64,000 nt of DNA from Dechloromonas sp. ZY10. GTDB lineage: Bacteria > Pseudomonadota > Gammaproteobacteria > Burkholderiales > Rhodocyclaceae. Made by a program: the position numbers and the translations under genes. This document shows positions 9,824 to 19,369 of the stretch, one piece after another (the stretch's first letter is position 1; the number at the start of each line of letters is the position of its first letter). The stretch is from the NCBI RefSeq assembly GCF_041378895.1, contig NZ_CP144212.1, positions 977,501 through 1,041,500 of the forward strand, read 5' to 3'. The notes beneath the pieces were generated by a model. That model had not been told where the DNA came from and did no database searches. It saw only the letters and a program-made list of their open reading frames with translations.

Positions 9824-10978
9824 ATGATCGAACGGCCAGCCGCAGGTGAGCGGGCAGTCATCGTTCAACTCGACTTCGGCCAGTTCGATATCGATGACCA
9901 GGTTGAAGAGGTTCGCCTGTTGGCCGAGTCTGCAGGAGCCGTAGTTCTTGCCGAGGTGCATGGAAAGCGCCAAAGTCCTGATCCCAAAACCTTTGCCGGC
10001 AAAGGTAAGGTCGACGAGATCGCTGCTGCGCTCGCTGCTGCGGGGGCCGATCTGGCGATTTTCAATCATGAGTTATCGCCTGCCCAGCAAAGAAATCTCG
10101 AACGGGATTTAAAGTGCCGGGTTGTCGACCGCACTAGCCTGATCTTGGATATTTTTGCCCTGCGCGCTGCGAGTTCCGAAGGTAAGCTGCAAGTTGAGTT
10201 GGCGCAACTTGAGCATCTTTCTACCCGCCTGGTTAGGGGTTGGACACACCTCGAGCGGCAGCGAGGGGGGATCGGGATGCGAGGGCCTGGCGAGAAACAG
10301 CTTGAAACCGACAGGCGCCTCTTGGGGAATCGTGTCAAATTGCTCAAGGAGCGGCTTGCCAGATTGTCCCGTCAGCGCGGCGTGCAGCGCAAAGCCCGGC
10401 GGCGAGGAGATGTCCTGAATGTATCGCTGGTTGGCTATACCAATGCAGGTAAATCCACCCTCTTCAATGCCTTGACCCATGCTGGGGTTTATGCGGCAAA
10501 TCAATTGTTTGCGACTCTGGATACCACCTCGCGCAAACTGTGGGTCGAAGGTGGCGGGAATATCGTCATCTCCGATACCGTCGGTTTTATCCGCGATTTG
10601 CCGCACTCGCTGGTCGATGCCTTTCATGCGACACTCGAGACGGCAGTCGATGCGGATGTATTGCTGCATGTGGTGGATGGAGCCAGTCATGCTAGAGATG
10701 AGCAGATTGCCGAAGTTGGGAAGGTCTTGGCGGAAATTGGCGCCGCGGGTTTGCCGCAAATCCTATTGTGGAACAAGATCGATCTGACCGAGGCCTCGCC
10801 GGGGGTTGAGCGTGATGGATATGGTAATATCGCCAAGGTCCGAGTCAGTGCACGCACCGGCGAAGGGCTGGAACTTTTGCGGGCCACTTTGGCCGAATAT
10901 GCGCAGGCCAAAGCCGAGGCGCGCCGTAAGGCGCATGCCGAAGCTGCTTGTGAAGCAGAATCAGATTACTTCAATTAA
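9824..10978 (+). CDS. hflX: Ribosome-associated GTPase HflX
   Basis: GTPase that rescues or splits stalled ribosomes under stress. The 384-residue protein has the N-terminal HflX domain with the glycine-rich KTFAGKGKVDEI stretch and the GGIGMRGPGEKQLE motif. A G domain follows, with P-loop GYTNAGKST from about residue 204, G3 DTVGFIRDLP and G4 NKID. The hfq-hflX-hflK-hflC order is the standard proteobacterial one. An Ala-rich, charged C-terminal tail follows the G domain. Confidence 0.96.
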   Translation: MIERPAAGERAVIVQLDFGQFDIDDQVEEVRLLAESAGAVVLAEVHGKRQSPDPKTFAGKGKVDEIAAALAAAGADLAIFNHELSPAQQRNLERDLKCRVVDRTSLILDIFALRAASSEGKLQVELAQLEHLSTRLVRGWTHLERQRGGIGMRGPGEKQLETDRRLLGNRVKLLKERLARLSRQRGVQRKARRRGDVLNVSLVGYTNAGKSTLFNALTHAGVYAANQLFATLDTTSRKLWVEGGGNIVISDTVGFIRDLPHSLVDAFHATLETAVDADVLLHVVDGASHARDEQIAEVGKVLAEIGAAGLPQILLWNKIDLTEASPGVERDGYGNIAKVRVSARTGEGLELLRATLAEYAQAKAEARRKAHAEAACEAESDYFN

Positions 10979-11013
10979 AAACCCCGAGCATGATTCCGAC
11001 CTTAGGCATATTC

Positions 11014-12318
11014 ATGTCACTGAACGATCCCGGCTGGGGAAATCGTGGCAGTAACGATGGTGGCAACAACTCCGGCGGTCCTCGCCGTCCTGGTGAAGGT
11101 CCTCCTGATCTTGAGGAGTTGTGGCGAGATTTCAATCGCAAACTTAATGGTATTTTTTCCGGTAAGCGCAGCGGAGGGCAGGGGGGCGGCGATGGTCCTC
11201 GCATGCCACCGGTAGATTTTAATCCCCGCTTCCTAGGGGGGGGGCTCGGCTTGCTGGCTATTCTGGTCGCGGCTCTGTGGCTTGCATCCGGCTTCTACAT
11301 TGTTGATGCATCGCAACGTGGGATCGTTCTGCAGTTCGGTAGTTTCAAGGAAACTACCGAACCCGGTTTGCGCTGGCGCCTTCCTTATCCGATGCAGTCC
11401 CACGAACTGGTGAACCTGACCGGGGTGCGCACTATTGAAATTGGATATCGAGGCAGCGAACGTAACAAGGTTCTGAAAGAAGCATTGATGCTCACCGATG
11501 ATGAAAACATCGTGAACATCCAGTTTGCCGTTCAGTACATTCTGAAGGACCCGGTTGAGTACCTGTTCAATAACCGCAGCACGGACGAGGCGGTAGTAGG
11601 TGCCGCAGAGTCTGCTGTACGCGAGATTGTCGGGAAGAGCAAAATGGACTTCGTCTTGTACGAAGGGCGCGAGCAGATCGCAACGCAAGCCGCCAAACTG
11701 ATGCAGGATATTCTCGATCGTTACCAAAGCGGCATCCTGATTTCCAAGGTGACAATGCAAAATGCTCAGCCTCCGGAACAGGTGCAGGCCGCTTTCGATG
11801 ATGCAGTCAAGGCTGGACAGGACCGCGAGCGGCAAAAGAATGAAGGTCAGGCTTATGCTAACGATGTGATTCCCAAGGCCAAAGGAACATCCGCTCGTTT
11901 GCTCGAAGAGGCCAATGGTTATCGGCAGCGGGTGATTTCGACCGCCGATGGGGATGCATCGCGCTTCCGCCAGATTGTCGCAGAGTATTCGAAGGCACCG
12001 GAAGTTACACGTCAGCGGATGTACCTTGAAACCATGCAGCAGATTTTTGCCAACACCAGCAAAGTCTTGGTTGATGCCAAGGGCCAAGGAAACTTGCTCT
12101 ATCTGCCGCTGGATAAACTCATGCAGGCGACGGCCGGTGTTGCTGTTCCGAATGGCGAAGCCGTGGTTAGCGGTCCATCCGGCCGGGTTGCAACGCCCTC
12201 CTTGCCCACTGAGGTTCCGCCGCAACTGGAGGCGGCTCCGAAGGTAGGAGGGGGCGGTTCATATTCGTCGTCTGGGCGTGATGGCTCATTGCGTTCGCGT
12301 GATCGGGAGGGGCGTTGA
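11014..12318 (+). CDS. hflK: FtsH protease modulator HflK
   Basis: SPFH/band-7 membrane protein that forms a cage with HflC around FtsH. The frame opens at an ATG at 10990, but I choose the ATG at 11014, because MSLNDPGWGN is the usual HflK N-terminus; this gives 434 residues. It has a Gly/Pro-rich cytoplasmic N-terminus, one membrane span at about residues 83-105, the SPFH domain (RGIVLQFGSFKETTEPGL), a coiled-coil region and a Gly/Ser-rich tail. Its TGA shares one base with the hflC ATG. Confidence 0.94.
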   Translation: MSLNDPGWGNRGSNDGGNNSGGPRRPGEGPPDLEELWRDFNRKLNGIFSGKRSGGQGGGDGPRMPPVDFNPRFLGGGLGLLAILVAALWLASGFYIVDASQRGIVLQFGSFKETTEPGLRWRLPYPMQSHELVNLTGVRTIEIGYRGSERNKVLKEALMLTDDENIVNIQFAVQYILKDPVEYLFNNRSTDEAVVGAAESAVREIVGKSKMDFVLYEGREQIATQAAKLMQDILDRYQSGILISKVTMQNAQPPEQVQAAFDDAVKAGQDRERQKNEGQAYANDVIPKAKGTSARLLEEANGYRQRVISTADGDASRFRQIVAEYSKAPEVTRQRMYLETMQQIFANTSKVLVDAKGQGNLLYLPLDKLMQATAGVAVPNGEAVVSGPSGRVATPSLPTEVPPQLEAAPKVGGGGSYSSSGRDGSLRSRDREGR

Positions 12319-13205
12319 TGAGCCAGCGTATCAATTTCCTGGGGGGTCTGGCTGCAGCGATTCTGGCAGTTCTCGCAATGTCGATTTTTACAGTCGATCA
12401 GCGCCAGTACGCCTTGGTCTTTCAACTGGGTGAGGTCAAGCGTGCAATCGCGGAGCCTGGTTTGTATTTCAAGGTCCCATTAATCCAGAATGTTCGCTAT
12501 TTCGAGAAGCGCATCATCACGCTGGATAACGCTGAGCCGGAGCGCTTCATTACTTCGGAAAAGAAGAATGTCCTAGTTGATTCCTATATCAAATGGCGGA
12601 TTGTTGACCCGAAGCTCTACTACATCTCAGTTGGTGGCGATGAAGCTAGAGCCAAGACCCGCCTGAATCAGACAGTGAATGCTGGTCTGCGTGAAGAGTT
12701 CGGCAAGCGCACAGTGCACGATGTGGTTTCCGGGGCGCGTGACAAAATCATGGATCAGATGCGTGAAAAGGCTGATGCCGACTCTCGCAAGATCGGGGTT
12801 CAGATCGTTGATGTTCGCCTGAAGCGTGTCGAGTTGCCGACCGAGGTCAGCGAGGCGGTCTATCGTCGAATGGAGGCTGAGCGCAAGCGGGTTGCCAATG
12901 AACTGCGTTCCGAAGGGGCTGCGGAGGCCGAGAAAATTCGTGCCGATGCGGATCGTCAGCGTGAGGTGCTGATTGCGGAAGCGTATCGTGAGGCTCAGAA
13001 AATCAAGGGTGAAGGCGATGCCAAAGCGACTGCAATTTATGGTCAGGCGTTTAGCCAGAACTCCGAGTTTTATGCTTTCTATCGTAGTCTTGAAGCTTAT
13101 CGTGGTAGTTTCAAGAGCAAAAATGATGTACTTGTTGTCGAGCCTGGTGGCGATTTCTTCAAATACATGAAGAATTCCGGTCGGGGCAGCGACAAGCACA
13201 AATGA
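12318..13205 (+). CDS. hflC: FtsH protease modulator HflC
   Basis: Partner of HflK. Start is ATG 12318 (MSQRINFLGG), preceded by GGGAGGGG at about 12305; a TTG one codon upstream is less likely. The 295 residues have an N-terminal membrane anchor (about 8-24), the SPFH domain (VDQRQYALVFQLGEVKRAI) and the long helical region (AEAEKIRADADRQREVLIAEA). It overlaps the DUF2065 gene by 4 bp. Confidence 0.95.
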   Translation: MSQRINFLGGLAAAILAVLAMSIFTVDQRQYALVFQLGEVKRAIAEPGLYFKVPLIQNVRYFEKRIITLDNAEPERFITSEKKNVLVDSYIKWRIVDPKLYYISVGGDEARAKTRLNQTVNAGLREEFGKRTVHDVVSGARDKIMDQMREKADADSRKIGVQIVDVRLKRVELPTEVSEAVYRRMEAERKRVANELRSEGAAEAEKIRADADRQREVLIAEAYREAQKIKGEGDAKATAIYGQAFSQNSEFYAFYRSLEAYRGSFKSKNDVLVVEPGGDFFKYMKNSGRGSDKHK

Positions 13206-13387
13206 CCGATACCCTGTTGCAGGCCTTCGCGCTGATGCTGATCATCGAAGGGGCTATGCCGTTCATTGCCCCTTCTGCCTGGCGGGAAACCTTTCGCCGC
13301 CTGATTCAGTTCTCTGATGGGCAGATTCGTTTTGTCGGGTTGACTTCAATGTTGCTCGGCCTGATTTTTATTGTGTTTTTTTCATGA
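13202..13387 (+). CDS. DUF2065 family small membrane protein (YjeT-like)
   Basis: 61 residues with two hydrophobic helices (about 4-22 and 43-60) separated by [17 protein letters not shown]. This matches the DUF2065/YjeT family, which sits between hflC and hisZ or purA in many proteobacteria. It overlaps hflC by 4 bp and hisZ by 4 bp. Function unknown; the location suggests a link to HflKC/FtsH at the membrane, but that is guilt by association. Confidence 0.85.
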   Translation: MTDTLLQAFALMLIIEGAMPFIAPSAWRETFRRLIQFSDGQIRFVGLTSMLLGLIFIVFFS

Positions 13388-14538
13388 ACTGGCTGTTACC
13401 TGAACATATTGCCGATGCACTGCCGCTAGAGGCTGCCCGGATCGAGTCCCTGCGCCGCACGGTGCTGGATCATTTCACCCGGCGGGGTTACGAATACGTG
13501 ATGCCGCCGATGCTAGAGTATCTTGAGTCATTATTGACCGGGGCTGCCCAGGATTTGCGGTTGCGAACCTTCAAGTTGGTCGACCAGTTGTCCGGTCGGA
13601 CCATGGGCGTTCGCGCAGACATCACCCCGCAGGCCGCCCGCATCGATGCGCACTTGCTGAATCACCAGGGGGTGACCCGGTTGTGCTACTGCGGTAGCGT
13701 GCTGCACACTTTGCCTGCCAGTATTTCGGCAGGAAGAGAACCCCTCCAGGTCGGTGCCGAGCTTTATGGCTATGCCGGGATCGCTGCTGACTTGGATGTT
13801 ATCCGACTGATGGCAGGGGCTTTCGAGACCATGCAGTTGCCAGTGTCGCGCATTGATCTGGGGCATGTTGGGATTTTTCGTGCCCTGGCTGAAGCGGCTG
13901 GGTTGCCTGCAGAATCCGAGGATGCGTTGCTTGATATTCTGCGGGCCAAGGATGTGCCCGCCTTGCGTCAGTTCTGTTCCGAATTGTCATCGCCCTATCG
14001 CGAGGCGTTGTTGGCTCTGCCTCGCCTCTACGGTGGTGCTGAGGTCTTGGACCGTGCCGAACAATTGCTGCCGCCGCTACCAGAGATTCGGGAGGCGCTG
14101 GCTGGGTTGCGTTATCTGATCGACAATGCGCCAGATTTGCCGTTTTCAATCGATTTGGGTGATTTGCGCGGTTATCACTATCATAACGGCGTCGTTTTTG
14201 CGGCTTATAGCCAAGCTTATCCGGCTGCTGTAGCACAAGGCGGGCGCTATGACGGTGTCGGTCGCGCATTTGGCCGGGCGCGCCCGGCAACCGGCTTCTC
14301 CCTCGATTTGCGTGAAGTGGCGCGCTTGGTGCCACCGGCTGTGACCAAGGGGGCAATCCTGGCGCCGCATGTCGGGAATGATCTGGTACTGGTGGCGCAT
14401 ATCAATGCGCTTCGGGCGCAGGGCGAGAGTGTGGTTGAACTGTTGCCAGGGGAGTCAGCCTGTGAGGGGCCTTTCTGTGATCGCAAGCTGGTGCATGTTG
14501 GCGGTCGCTGGATTATCGAAGCAATACAAGAGGACTGA
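13384..14538 (+). CDS. hisZ: ATP phosphoribosyltransferase regulatory subunit HisZ
   Basis: HisRS-like protein without aminoacylation function that activates the short form of HisG in the first step of histidine biosynthesis. The 384 residues resemble the HisRS catalytic core ([43 protein letters not shown]) but lack the anticodon-binding domain seen in the true HisRS at 5021. Its location just before purA is typical for betaproteobacteria; hisG is not in the window. Confidence 0.93.
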   Translation: MNWLLPEHIADALPLEAARIESLRRTVLDHFTRRGYEYVMPPMLEYLESLLTGAAQDLRLRTFKLVDQLSGRTMGVRADITPQAARIDAHLLNHQGVTRLCYCGSVLHTLPASISAGREPLQVGAELYGYAGIAADLDVIRLMAGAFETMQLPVSRIDLGHVGIFRALAEAAGLPAESEDALLDILRAKDVPALRQFCSELSSPYREALLALPRLYGGAEVLDRAEQLLPPLPEIREALAGLRYLIDNAPDLPFSIDLGDLRGYHYHNGVVFAAYSQAYPAAVAQGGRYDGVGRAFGRARPATGFSLDLREVARLVPPAVTKGAILAPHVGNDLVLVAHINALRAQGESVVELLPGESACEGPFCDRKLVHVGGRWIIEAIQED

Positions 14539-14542
14539 AAAA

Positions 14543-15850
14543 ATGGCCAAGAATGTAATCGTCGTGGGGACCCAGTGGGGCGACGAGGGAAAAGGCAAAA
14601 TCGTTGATTGGTTGACCGATCACGCCAAGGGCGTTGTGCGCTTTCAGGGGGGGCATAATGCGGGTCATACGCTGGTGGTTGGCGAGAATGTCTATAAGCT
14701 CAATCTGGTCCCGTCCGGAATCGTTCGCGATGGTGTCGATTGCTACATCGGCAATGGCGTGGTTCTCGATATTCACCACCTCATTTCGGAAATTGGAGAA
14801 CTTGAAAAGGGGGGGATCAATGTTCGCTCCCGGCTCAAGATCAGCCCGGGGTGTCCGATCATTCTCCCCTATCATTCCGCAATTGATAAGGCGCGTGAGG
14901 CGGCTAAGGCTGGCGACAAAAAAATCGGCACTACTGGAAAGGGGATTGGCCCGACCTACGAGGACAAGGTTTCCCGCCGTGGGTTGCGGGTTTATGACTT
15001 GTTCTACCCCGAGCGCTTTGCCGAAAAGCTTAAGGAGGTTCTGGAGTATCACAATTTTGTCCTGACCCAGTACTTCAAGGCTGATCCAGTTGATTTCCAG
15101 TTGGTCTACGATCAGGCAATGGCTGACGCTGAGGTAATCAGGCCGATGGTCGTCGATGTTTCTGCCGCACTTTATGATGCCAATAAAGCCGGTCAGAACA
15201 TGCTGTTCGAAGGCGCCCAAGGGACCCTGCTTGATATCGATCACGGGACCTATCCTTTTGTTACCTCCTCAAATTGTGTTGCCGGTCAGGCTGCGGCTGG
15301 GGCAGGGATTGGTCCGGGTATGCTGCATTATGTCCTCGGAATCACCAAGGCCTACTGTACACGGGTTGGTGGCGGGCCGTTCCCTAGCGAACTTGATATC
15401 GATGCCGAAGGGACTCCTGGTCACCAGATGTTCACGGTGGGTAAGGAGTTTGGTACCGTGACCGGCCGCAAGCGTCGCTGCGGGTGGTTTGATGCGGCGC
15501 TGCTCCGGCGTTCGGCTCGGATCAATGGGTTGACAGGTCTGTGTATTACCAAACTTGATGTTCTCGATGGGCTCACGGAGATCAAGATTTGTACGGGTTA
15601 CAAGCTGGATGGCAAGGTGCTTGATTTGCTACCGATCGGTGCTGACGACGTTGCGCGCTGCGAACCGATCTACGAAACCATGCCGGGCTGGGAAGGAACC
15701 ACTTTCCGGGTCAAGTGCTGGGAGGATTTGCCTGTTAACGCGCAGGCTTATCTGAATCGCCTTGAGGCCCTGTGCGAAGTTCCGATCGCGATTGTGTCTA
15801 CCGGTCCTGAGCGCGACGAAACCATTCTCAAGCAACACCCGTTCAAGTAA
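14543..15850 (+). CDS. purA: Adenylosuccinate synthetase
   Basis: Condenses IMP with aspartate using GTP, the first committed step to AMP. The reading frame extends upstream into hisZ, but the ATG at 14543, 4 bp after the hisZ stop, gives the canonical start [19 protein letters not shown]; the protein is then 435 residues. GDEGKGK is the GTP-binding loop, and GHNAGHT and [10 protein letters not shown] are further family motifs. A strong terminator follows 27 bp after the stop. Confidence 0.97.
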   Translation: MAKNVIVVGTQWGDEGKGKIVDWLTDHAKGVVRFQGGHNAGHTLVVGENVYKLNLVPSGIVRDGVDCYIGNGVVLDIHHLISEIGELEKGGINVRSRLKISPGCPIILPYHSAIDKAREAAKAGDKKIGTTGKGIGPTYEDKVSRRGLRVYDLFYPERFAEKLKEVLEYHNFVLTQYFKADPVDFQLVYDQAMADAEVIRPMVVDVSAALYDANKAGQNMLFEGAQGTLLDIDHGTYPFVTSSNCVAGQAAAGAGIGPGMLHYVLGITKAYCTRVGGGPFPSELDIDAEGTPGHQMFTVGKEFGTVTGRKRRCGWFDAALLRRSARINGLTGLCITKLDVLDGLTEIKICTGYKLDGKVLDLLPIGADDVARCEPIYETMPGWEGTTFRVKCWEDLPVNAQAYLNRLEALCEVPIAIVSTGPERDETILKQHPFK

Positions 15851-15876
15851 GCATCGAATTACATATTCTTACGGTC

Positions 15877-15901
15877 AACGGGCCTACGGGCCCGTTTTTC
15901 T
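15877..15901 (+). terminator. Rho-independent terminator after purA
   Basis: An 8-bp perfect stem, AACGGGCC (15877-15884) with GGCCCGTT (15889-15896), loop TACG, runs straight into TTTTTC. It ends the hflX-to-purA transcript and separates it from ffs. Confidence 0.85.
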
Positions 15902-15979
15902 TTGGCAGCGCTGAATCATCGTTTTGTCGGTGATGCAATAAAACCCCCCCGTAGAAGCGTTATCCGCGAAATGCTGTGC

Positions 15980-15985
15980 TAGAAT
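15980..15985 (+). promoter_or_regulatory. -10 element of the ffs promoter
   Basis: TAGAAT, preceded by TGC to form an extended -10, ends 6 bp before the predicted 5' end of the SRP RNA. I see no convincing -35. Confidence 0.5.
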
Positions 15986-15991
15986 TCGCGC

Positions 15992-16089
15992 CGGCGGGTC
16001 TCCCCGCATTGCAGGGTGGTGAACCTGGTCAGGTCCGGAAGGAAGCAGCCACAGCCATTTACTGCAAGTGCCGGGGGTTAGGCTCGCCA
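15992..16089 (+). ncRNA. ffs: Small bacterial signal recognition particle RNA (4.5S RNA)
   Basis: RNA scaffold that binds Ffh for co-translational targeting. The conserved apical domain is plain: GGTCAGGTCCGGAAGGAAGC at about 16027-16046, containing the GGAA tetraloop and the asymmetric-loop sequences that bind Ffh, followed by AGCCACAGCC. The ends pair (GGCGGG 15993-15998 with CTCGCC 16083-16088), giving an RNA of about 97 nt, the short form expected in proteobacteria. It lies directly upstream of dnaX, as in many betaproteobacteria. The end points are approximate. Confidence 0.93.
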
Positions 16090-16118
16090 TTTTCATTTTT
16101 GCTTCTGGTGTGAGGCGC

Positions 16119-17750
16119 ATGAGTTATCAGGTTCTTGCGCGCAAGTGGCGGCCGCGCAATTTTTCAACGCTGGTTGGGCAGGAGCACGTAGTTCGTGCCT
16201 TGACGCATGCGCTGACCGAGCAGCGTCTTCATCATGCCTACCTTTTCACCGGAACGCGCGGGGTTGGCAAGACCACGCTGGCGCGCATCCTCGCCAAATC
16301 ACTGAACTGTGAACGCGGTATTACGTCCGAGCCCTGTGGGCAGTGCTCGGCCTGTCTCGAAATCGATGCCGGGCGCTTTGTCGATCTGCTGGAGGTCGAT
16401 GCGGCCACCAATACCCGTGTTGACGAAATGCGGCAGTTGCTCGAAAACGCCGTGTACGCACCGACCCGTGGGCGCTTCAAGGTCTATGTGATTGACGAAG
16501 TGCATATGCTCTCAACTTCAGCCTTCAATGCAATGCTGAAGACCTTGGAGGAGCCGCCTGAGCACGTCAAGTTCATTCTGGCTACGACCGATCCGCAAAA
16601 AATCCCGGTGACTGTGCTGTCGCGCTGCTTGCAGTTCAACTTGAAGCAAATGCCTCCGCCGGCGATCTGTGGGCATTTGTCGCATGTGCTGCAGGCAGAA
16701 GGAGTGCCCTTTGAGGCGGCCGCTCTGGCGCAGATTGCGCATGCCGCGGCGGGCAGTATGCGTGATGCTTTGTCGCTGCTTGATCAGGCTATCGCGCATG
16801 GGGCGGGGGCCGTATATGATGGCCAGGTTCGCGCCATGCTGGGTACGGTCGATCAAGATCACCTCTTCGCGCTGCTTGAAGCGGTGCGGCTCGGTGATGC
16901 CTCTGAATTGTTGCGGGTGGCCGCTGACATGAGTGTGCGCAGCTTGTCTTTTGCCTCGGCTTTGCAGGCCTTGGCGGGGCTGCTCACCCAGATTCAGGTG
17001 GCGCAGTGTGCGCCGGCCGCGATTGCAGAGGATGAGCCGGGGCGCGATCGTCTGCTGGCCCTGGCGGCGGGGTTTTCGCCCGAATTCGTGCAGTTGGCCT
17101 ATCAGATTGCGATTGTTGGGCGCTCTGAGCTCGGCTTGGCGCCGGATGAATATTCCGGTTTCGTGATGACCTTGCTGCGCCTGCATTCATTTCGGCCGTC
17201 TTCAGTTGCCGATGTGGTCGCTGCGGTGGCGCCCCGGGCCAAGTCATTGGTGCGCAGTCCCATCGCACCCGGAGGGCAGATGGCGGTTCGAGGCGAGTCT
17301 GAAATGGCTCCTTCCAGGGCTGTGGTGGTTGAGTTGACTGTGGCAAATTCGACCGAAGCTGCCGGGGGTGGGGTGGTTGACTGGCGGAGAGTTGTCGCGG
17401 AGTTGCCGATTTCAGGGCTGGCGCGGGAGCTTGCGCAAAACTGCGAGTTGCGCCAACTGGACGATGCCTTGTGTCTTCTACGTTTGCCGCCGGAGCGTGG
17501 CCATCTGCAGATGAAGGCATCGCAGGACAAGTTGCAGCAAGCCCTGGCGGCCTATTTCGGTCGTAACCTCGCCCTTCGTATCGAGGTCAAGCAAATTGAC
17601 GGAGATACGCCGGCGGCGCAGGCCGGACGTGAGCGTGAGCAGCGCCAGCAGCAAGCATGTGCCGCGATTGATCGTGACCCATTTGTGCGTGAAATGCTCG
17701 AGTCCTGCGATGCGGTGCTCGACAAGGAAACTATTAAACCCGTTGGCTAA
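16119..17750 (+). CDS. dnaX: DNA polymerase III subunit gamma/tau
   Basis: Clamp-loader ATPase. I choose ATG 16119 (MSYQVLARKWRPRNF, the universal DnaX start); the frame also opens at 16068, inside ffs. The 543 residues have Walker A GTRGVGKT (45-52), a zinc module (Cys64, 73, 76, 79), the DEVHML Walker B and SRC arginine-finger motifs, then a short divergent C-terminal tau region. I see no slippery A-run plus stem at the place where E. coli makes gamma by frameshift, so only the full form is predicted. ybaB follows after 12 bp. Confidence 0.95.
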   Translation: MSYQVLARKWRPRNFSTLVGQEHVVRALTHALTEQRLHHAYLFTGTRGVGKTTLARILAKSLNCERGITSEPCGQCSACLEIDAGRFVDLLEVDAATNTRVDEMRQLLENAVYAPTRGRFKVYVIDEVHMLSTSAFNAMLKTLEEPPEHVKFILATTDPQKIPVTVLSRCLQFNLKQMPPPAICGHLSHVLQAEGVPFEAAALAQIAHAAAGSMRDALSLLDQAIAHGAGAVYDGQVRAMLGTVDQDHLFALLEAVRLGDASELLRVAADMSVRSLSFASALQALAGLLTQIQVAQCAPAAIAEDEPGRDRLLALAAGFSPEFVQLAYQIAIVGRSELGLAPDEYSGFVMTLLRLHSFRPSSVADVVAAVAPRAKSLVRSPIAPGGQMAVRGESEMAPSRAVVVELTVANSTEAAGGGVVDWRRVVAELPISGLARELAQNCELRQLDDALCLLRLPPERGHLQMKASQDKLQQALAAYFGRNLALRIEVKQIDGDTPAAQAGREREQRQQQACAAIDRDPFVREMLESCDAVLDKETIKPVG

Positions 17751-17762
17751 TGGAGTGAATCG

Positions 17763-18086
17763 ATGTTGAAAGGTGGATTGGGCGGCCTGATGAAGCAGGC
17801 TCAGGCGATGCAGGACAATATGAAAAAGGCGCAAGAGCAACTTGCCCTGGTTGAGGTTGAGGGGCAGTCCGGTGCGGGTATGGTCAAGATCGTGATGACC
17901 TGCAGCAACGAGGTGCGGCGCATCAATATCGATCCGTCTGTCATGGATGACCGGGAAATGCTGGAAGACTTGATTGCGGCTGCATTCAACGATGCAATCC
18001 GCCGCGCCGAAGCTGTTAGTCAAGAAAAGATGGCCGGTTTTACCTCTGGCCTGAAGTTGCCGCCTGGCTTCAAGATGCCTTTCTAA
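17763..18086 (+). CDS. ybaB: Nucleoid-associated protein, YbaB/EbfC family
   Basis: 107 residues starting [20 protein letters not shown], with the amphipathic N-terminal helix and the [20 protein letters not shown] region typical of YbaB/EbfC, small dimeric DNA-binding proteins. It lies between dnaX and recR, the conserved order. The recR GTG follows its stop with no gap. Confidence 0.95.
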   Translation: MLKGGLGGLMKQAQAMQDNMKKAQEQLALVEVEGQSGAGMVKIVMTCSNEVRRINIDPSVMDDREMLEDLIAAAFNDAIRRAEAVSQEKMAGFTSGLKLPPGFKMPF

Positions 18087-18686
18087 GTGAACCCCAGCGG
18101 TCTTGAGGCTTTGATCGAGGCCTTGCGCTGCTTGCCGGGTGTCGGTCCGAAATCGGCGCAGCGCATGGCCTACCATCTCCTGCAGAGTGATCGTCTGGGA
18201 GCGCGGCGGTTGGGTGACGCCCTGTTGCACGCCTTGGATGCAGTGCGCCATTGTCAGCGCTGCAATACCCTTTCCGAATCCGATTTGTGCGACCGCTGCG
18301 CCTCCCCGCATCGCGATTCCTCGTTGTTGTGCGTCGTCGAGACTCCGGTCGATATGAACATGATGGAGCAAACCTTGGCTTACAAGGGGCTCTATTACGT
18401 ATTGATGGGGCGAATTTCTCCGCTTGATGGAGTCGGTGCCCGCGAATTGGGGTTCGAGCGACTGCTTGATCGGGTTCTTGATGGAGCGGTGAAGGAAGTG
18501 ATTCTGGCGACCAACTACACGAATGAGGGCGAGGCAACTGCGCATTACCTGAGTGCGATGCTGGCGCCTCGCGGGATTCGTGTGACCAGGATCGCGCGCG
18601 GTATACCTGTAGGGGGGGAGCTCGAATTCGTTGATCCGGGAACGCTGGCGCAGGCCTTGCGGGAGCGAAAGTCCTTTGCTGAATGA
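18087..18686 (+). CDS. recR: Recombination mediator protein RecR
   Basis: Works with RecO (and RecF) to load RecA at gaps. GTG start directly abuts the ybaB stop; length is 199 residues, as usual. Features are an N-terminal helix-hairpin-helix ([20 protein letters not shown]), a zinc finger (Cys56, 59, 68, 71) and a Toprim domain starting CVVETPVDM. The YbaB-coupled start without spacing implies translational coupling. Confidence 0.96.
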   Translation: MNPSGLEALIEALRCLPGVGPKSAQRMAYHLLQSDRLGARRLGDALLHALDAVRHCQRCNTLSESDLCDRCASPHRDSSLLCVVETPVDMNMMEQTLAYKGLYYVLMGRISPLDGVGARELGFERLLDRVLDGAVKEVILATNYTNEGEATAHYLSAMLAPRGIRVTRIARGIPVGGELEFVDPGTLAQALRERKSFAE

Positions 18687-18695
18687 TGTCGGCTT

Positions 18696-18722
18696 TTAAC
18701 AGGGCTGCGCTTGCCGTATAAT
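18696..18722 (+). promoter_or_regulatory. Probable sigma-70 promoter of petABC
   Basis: A perfect TATAAT (18717-18722) lies 47 bp before the petA ATG. TTAACA (18696-18701) could be the -35, with a short 15-bp spacer. Confidence 0.5.
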
Positions 18723-18769
18723 CTCGCGTTTATGTTCCATCCCATCCAATTCCTTTAGGGGTCAGCGTT

Positions 18770-19366
18770 ATGAGCAATCAAGGAAAAGTGGACTGCGGTC
18801 GCCGGCGTCTTGTCGTCGCGACGGCAGCCGTGGGCGGGGCAGGTGCCGTGGGGGCGCTTGTACCGTTCGTCTCCAGCTTGCTTCCTTCCGAGCGCGCCAA
18901 AGCAGCAGGTGCGCCGGTCGAAGTCGATATCAGCAAGCTCGAAGCAGGTCAGATGTTGACCGTCGAGTGGCGCGGCAAGCCGGTGTGGATTATCAATCGC
19001 ACCAAGGAGATGCTTGATACCTTGCCGAAACTGGCTGATGCAGTGGCCGATCCGAAGTCTGAAAAGAATCAGCAGCCGGCCTACGCGCAGAACGAAACCC
19101 GCTCGATCAAGCCTGAGCTTCTGGTGGTCGTCGGTATCTGTACTCACCTTGGCTGCTCTCCCTCCAATAAGTTCAAGAAGGGGGCCGAGGAAGGCATGGG
19201 CGGTGACTGGCTGGGTGGCTTCCTGTGCCCCTGCCACGGTTCCACCTTCGATTTTGCTGGCCGCGTCTTCAAGGCAAAGCCCGCACCGACCAATCTCGAA
19301 GTTCCGCCGCACGTGTATCTCTCTGATACGCGCATTCTGATCGGCGAAGACAAGAAGGGGGCTTAA
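18770..19366 (+). CDS. petA: Ubiquinol-cytochrome c reductase iron-sulfur (Rieske) subunit
   Basis: Rieske subunit of the bc1 complex, taking electrons from ubiquinol at the Qo site. The 198 residues start with a twin-Arg type signal-anchor (GRRRLVVATAAVGGAGAVGA), followed by the Rieske fold with ligands Cys124/His126 (CTHLGC) and Cys153/His156 (CPCHG), plus the disulfide Cys129 and Cys155. First gene of the petABC operon, 3 bp before petB. Confidence 0.97.
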   Translation: MSNQGKVDCGRRRLVVATAAVGGAGAVGALVPFVSSLLPSERAKAAGAPVEVDISKLEAGQMLTVEWRGKPVWIINRTKEMLDTLPKLADAVADPKSEKNQQPAYAQNETRSIKPELLVVVGICTHLGCSPSNKFKKGAEEGMGGDWLGGFLCPCHGSTFDFAGRVFKAKPAPTNLEVPPHVYLSDTRILIGEDKKGA

Positions 19367-19369
19367 GAA

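Noticed and set aside
16590..16606. A6 run in dnaX as a programmed frameshift site for gamma
   Set aside because: It lies inside the conserved ATPase domain (DPQKIP), far before the position where gamma ends in E. coli, and no Shine-Dalgarno-like or stem stimulator is seen.
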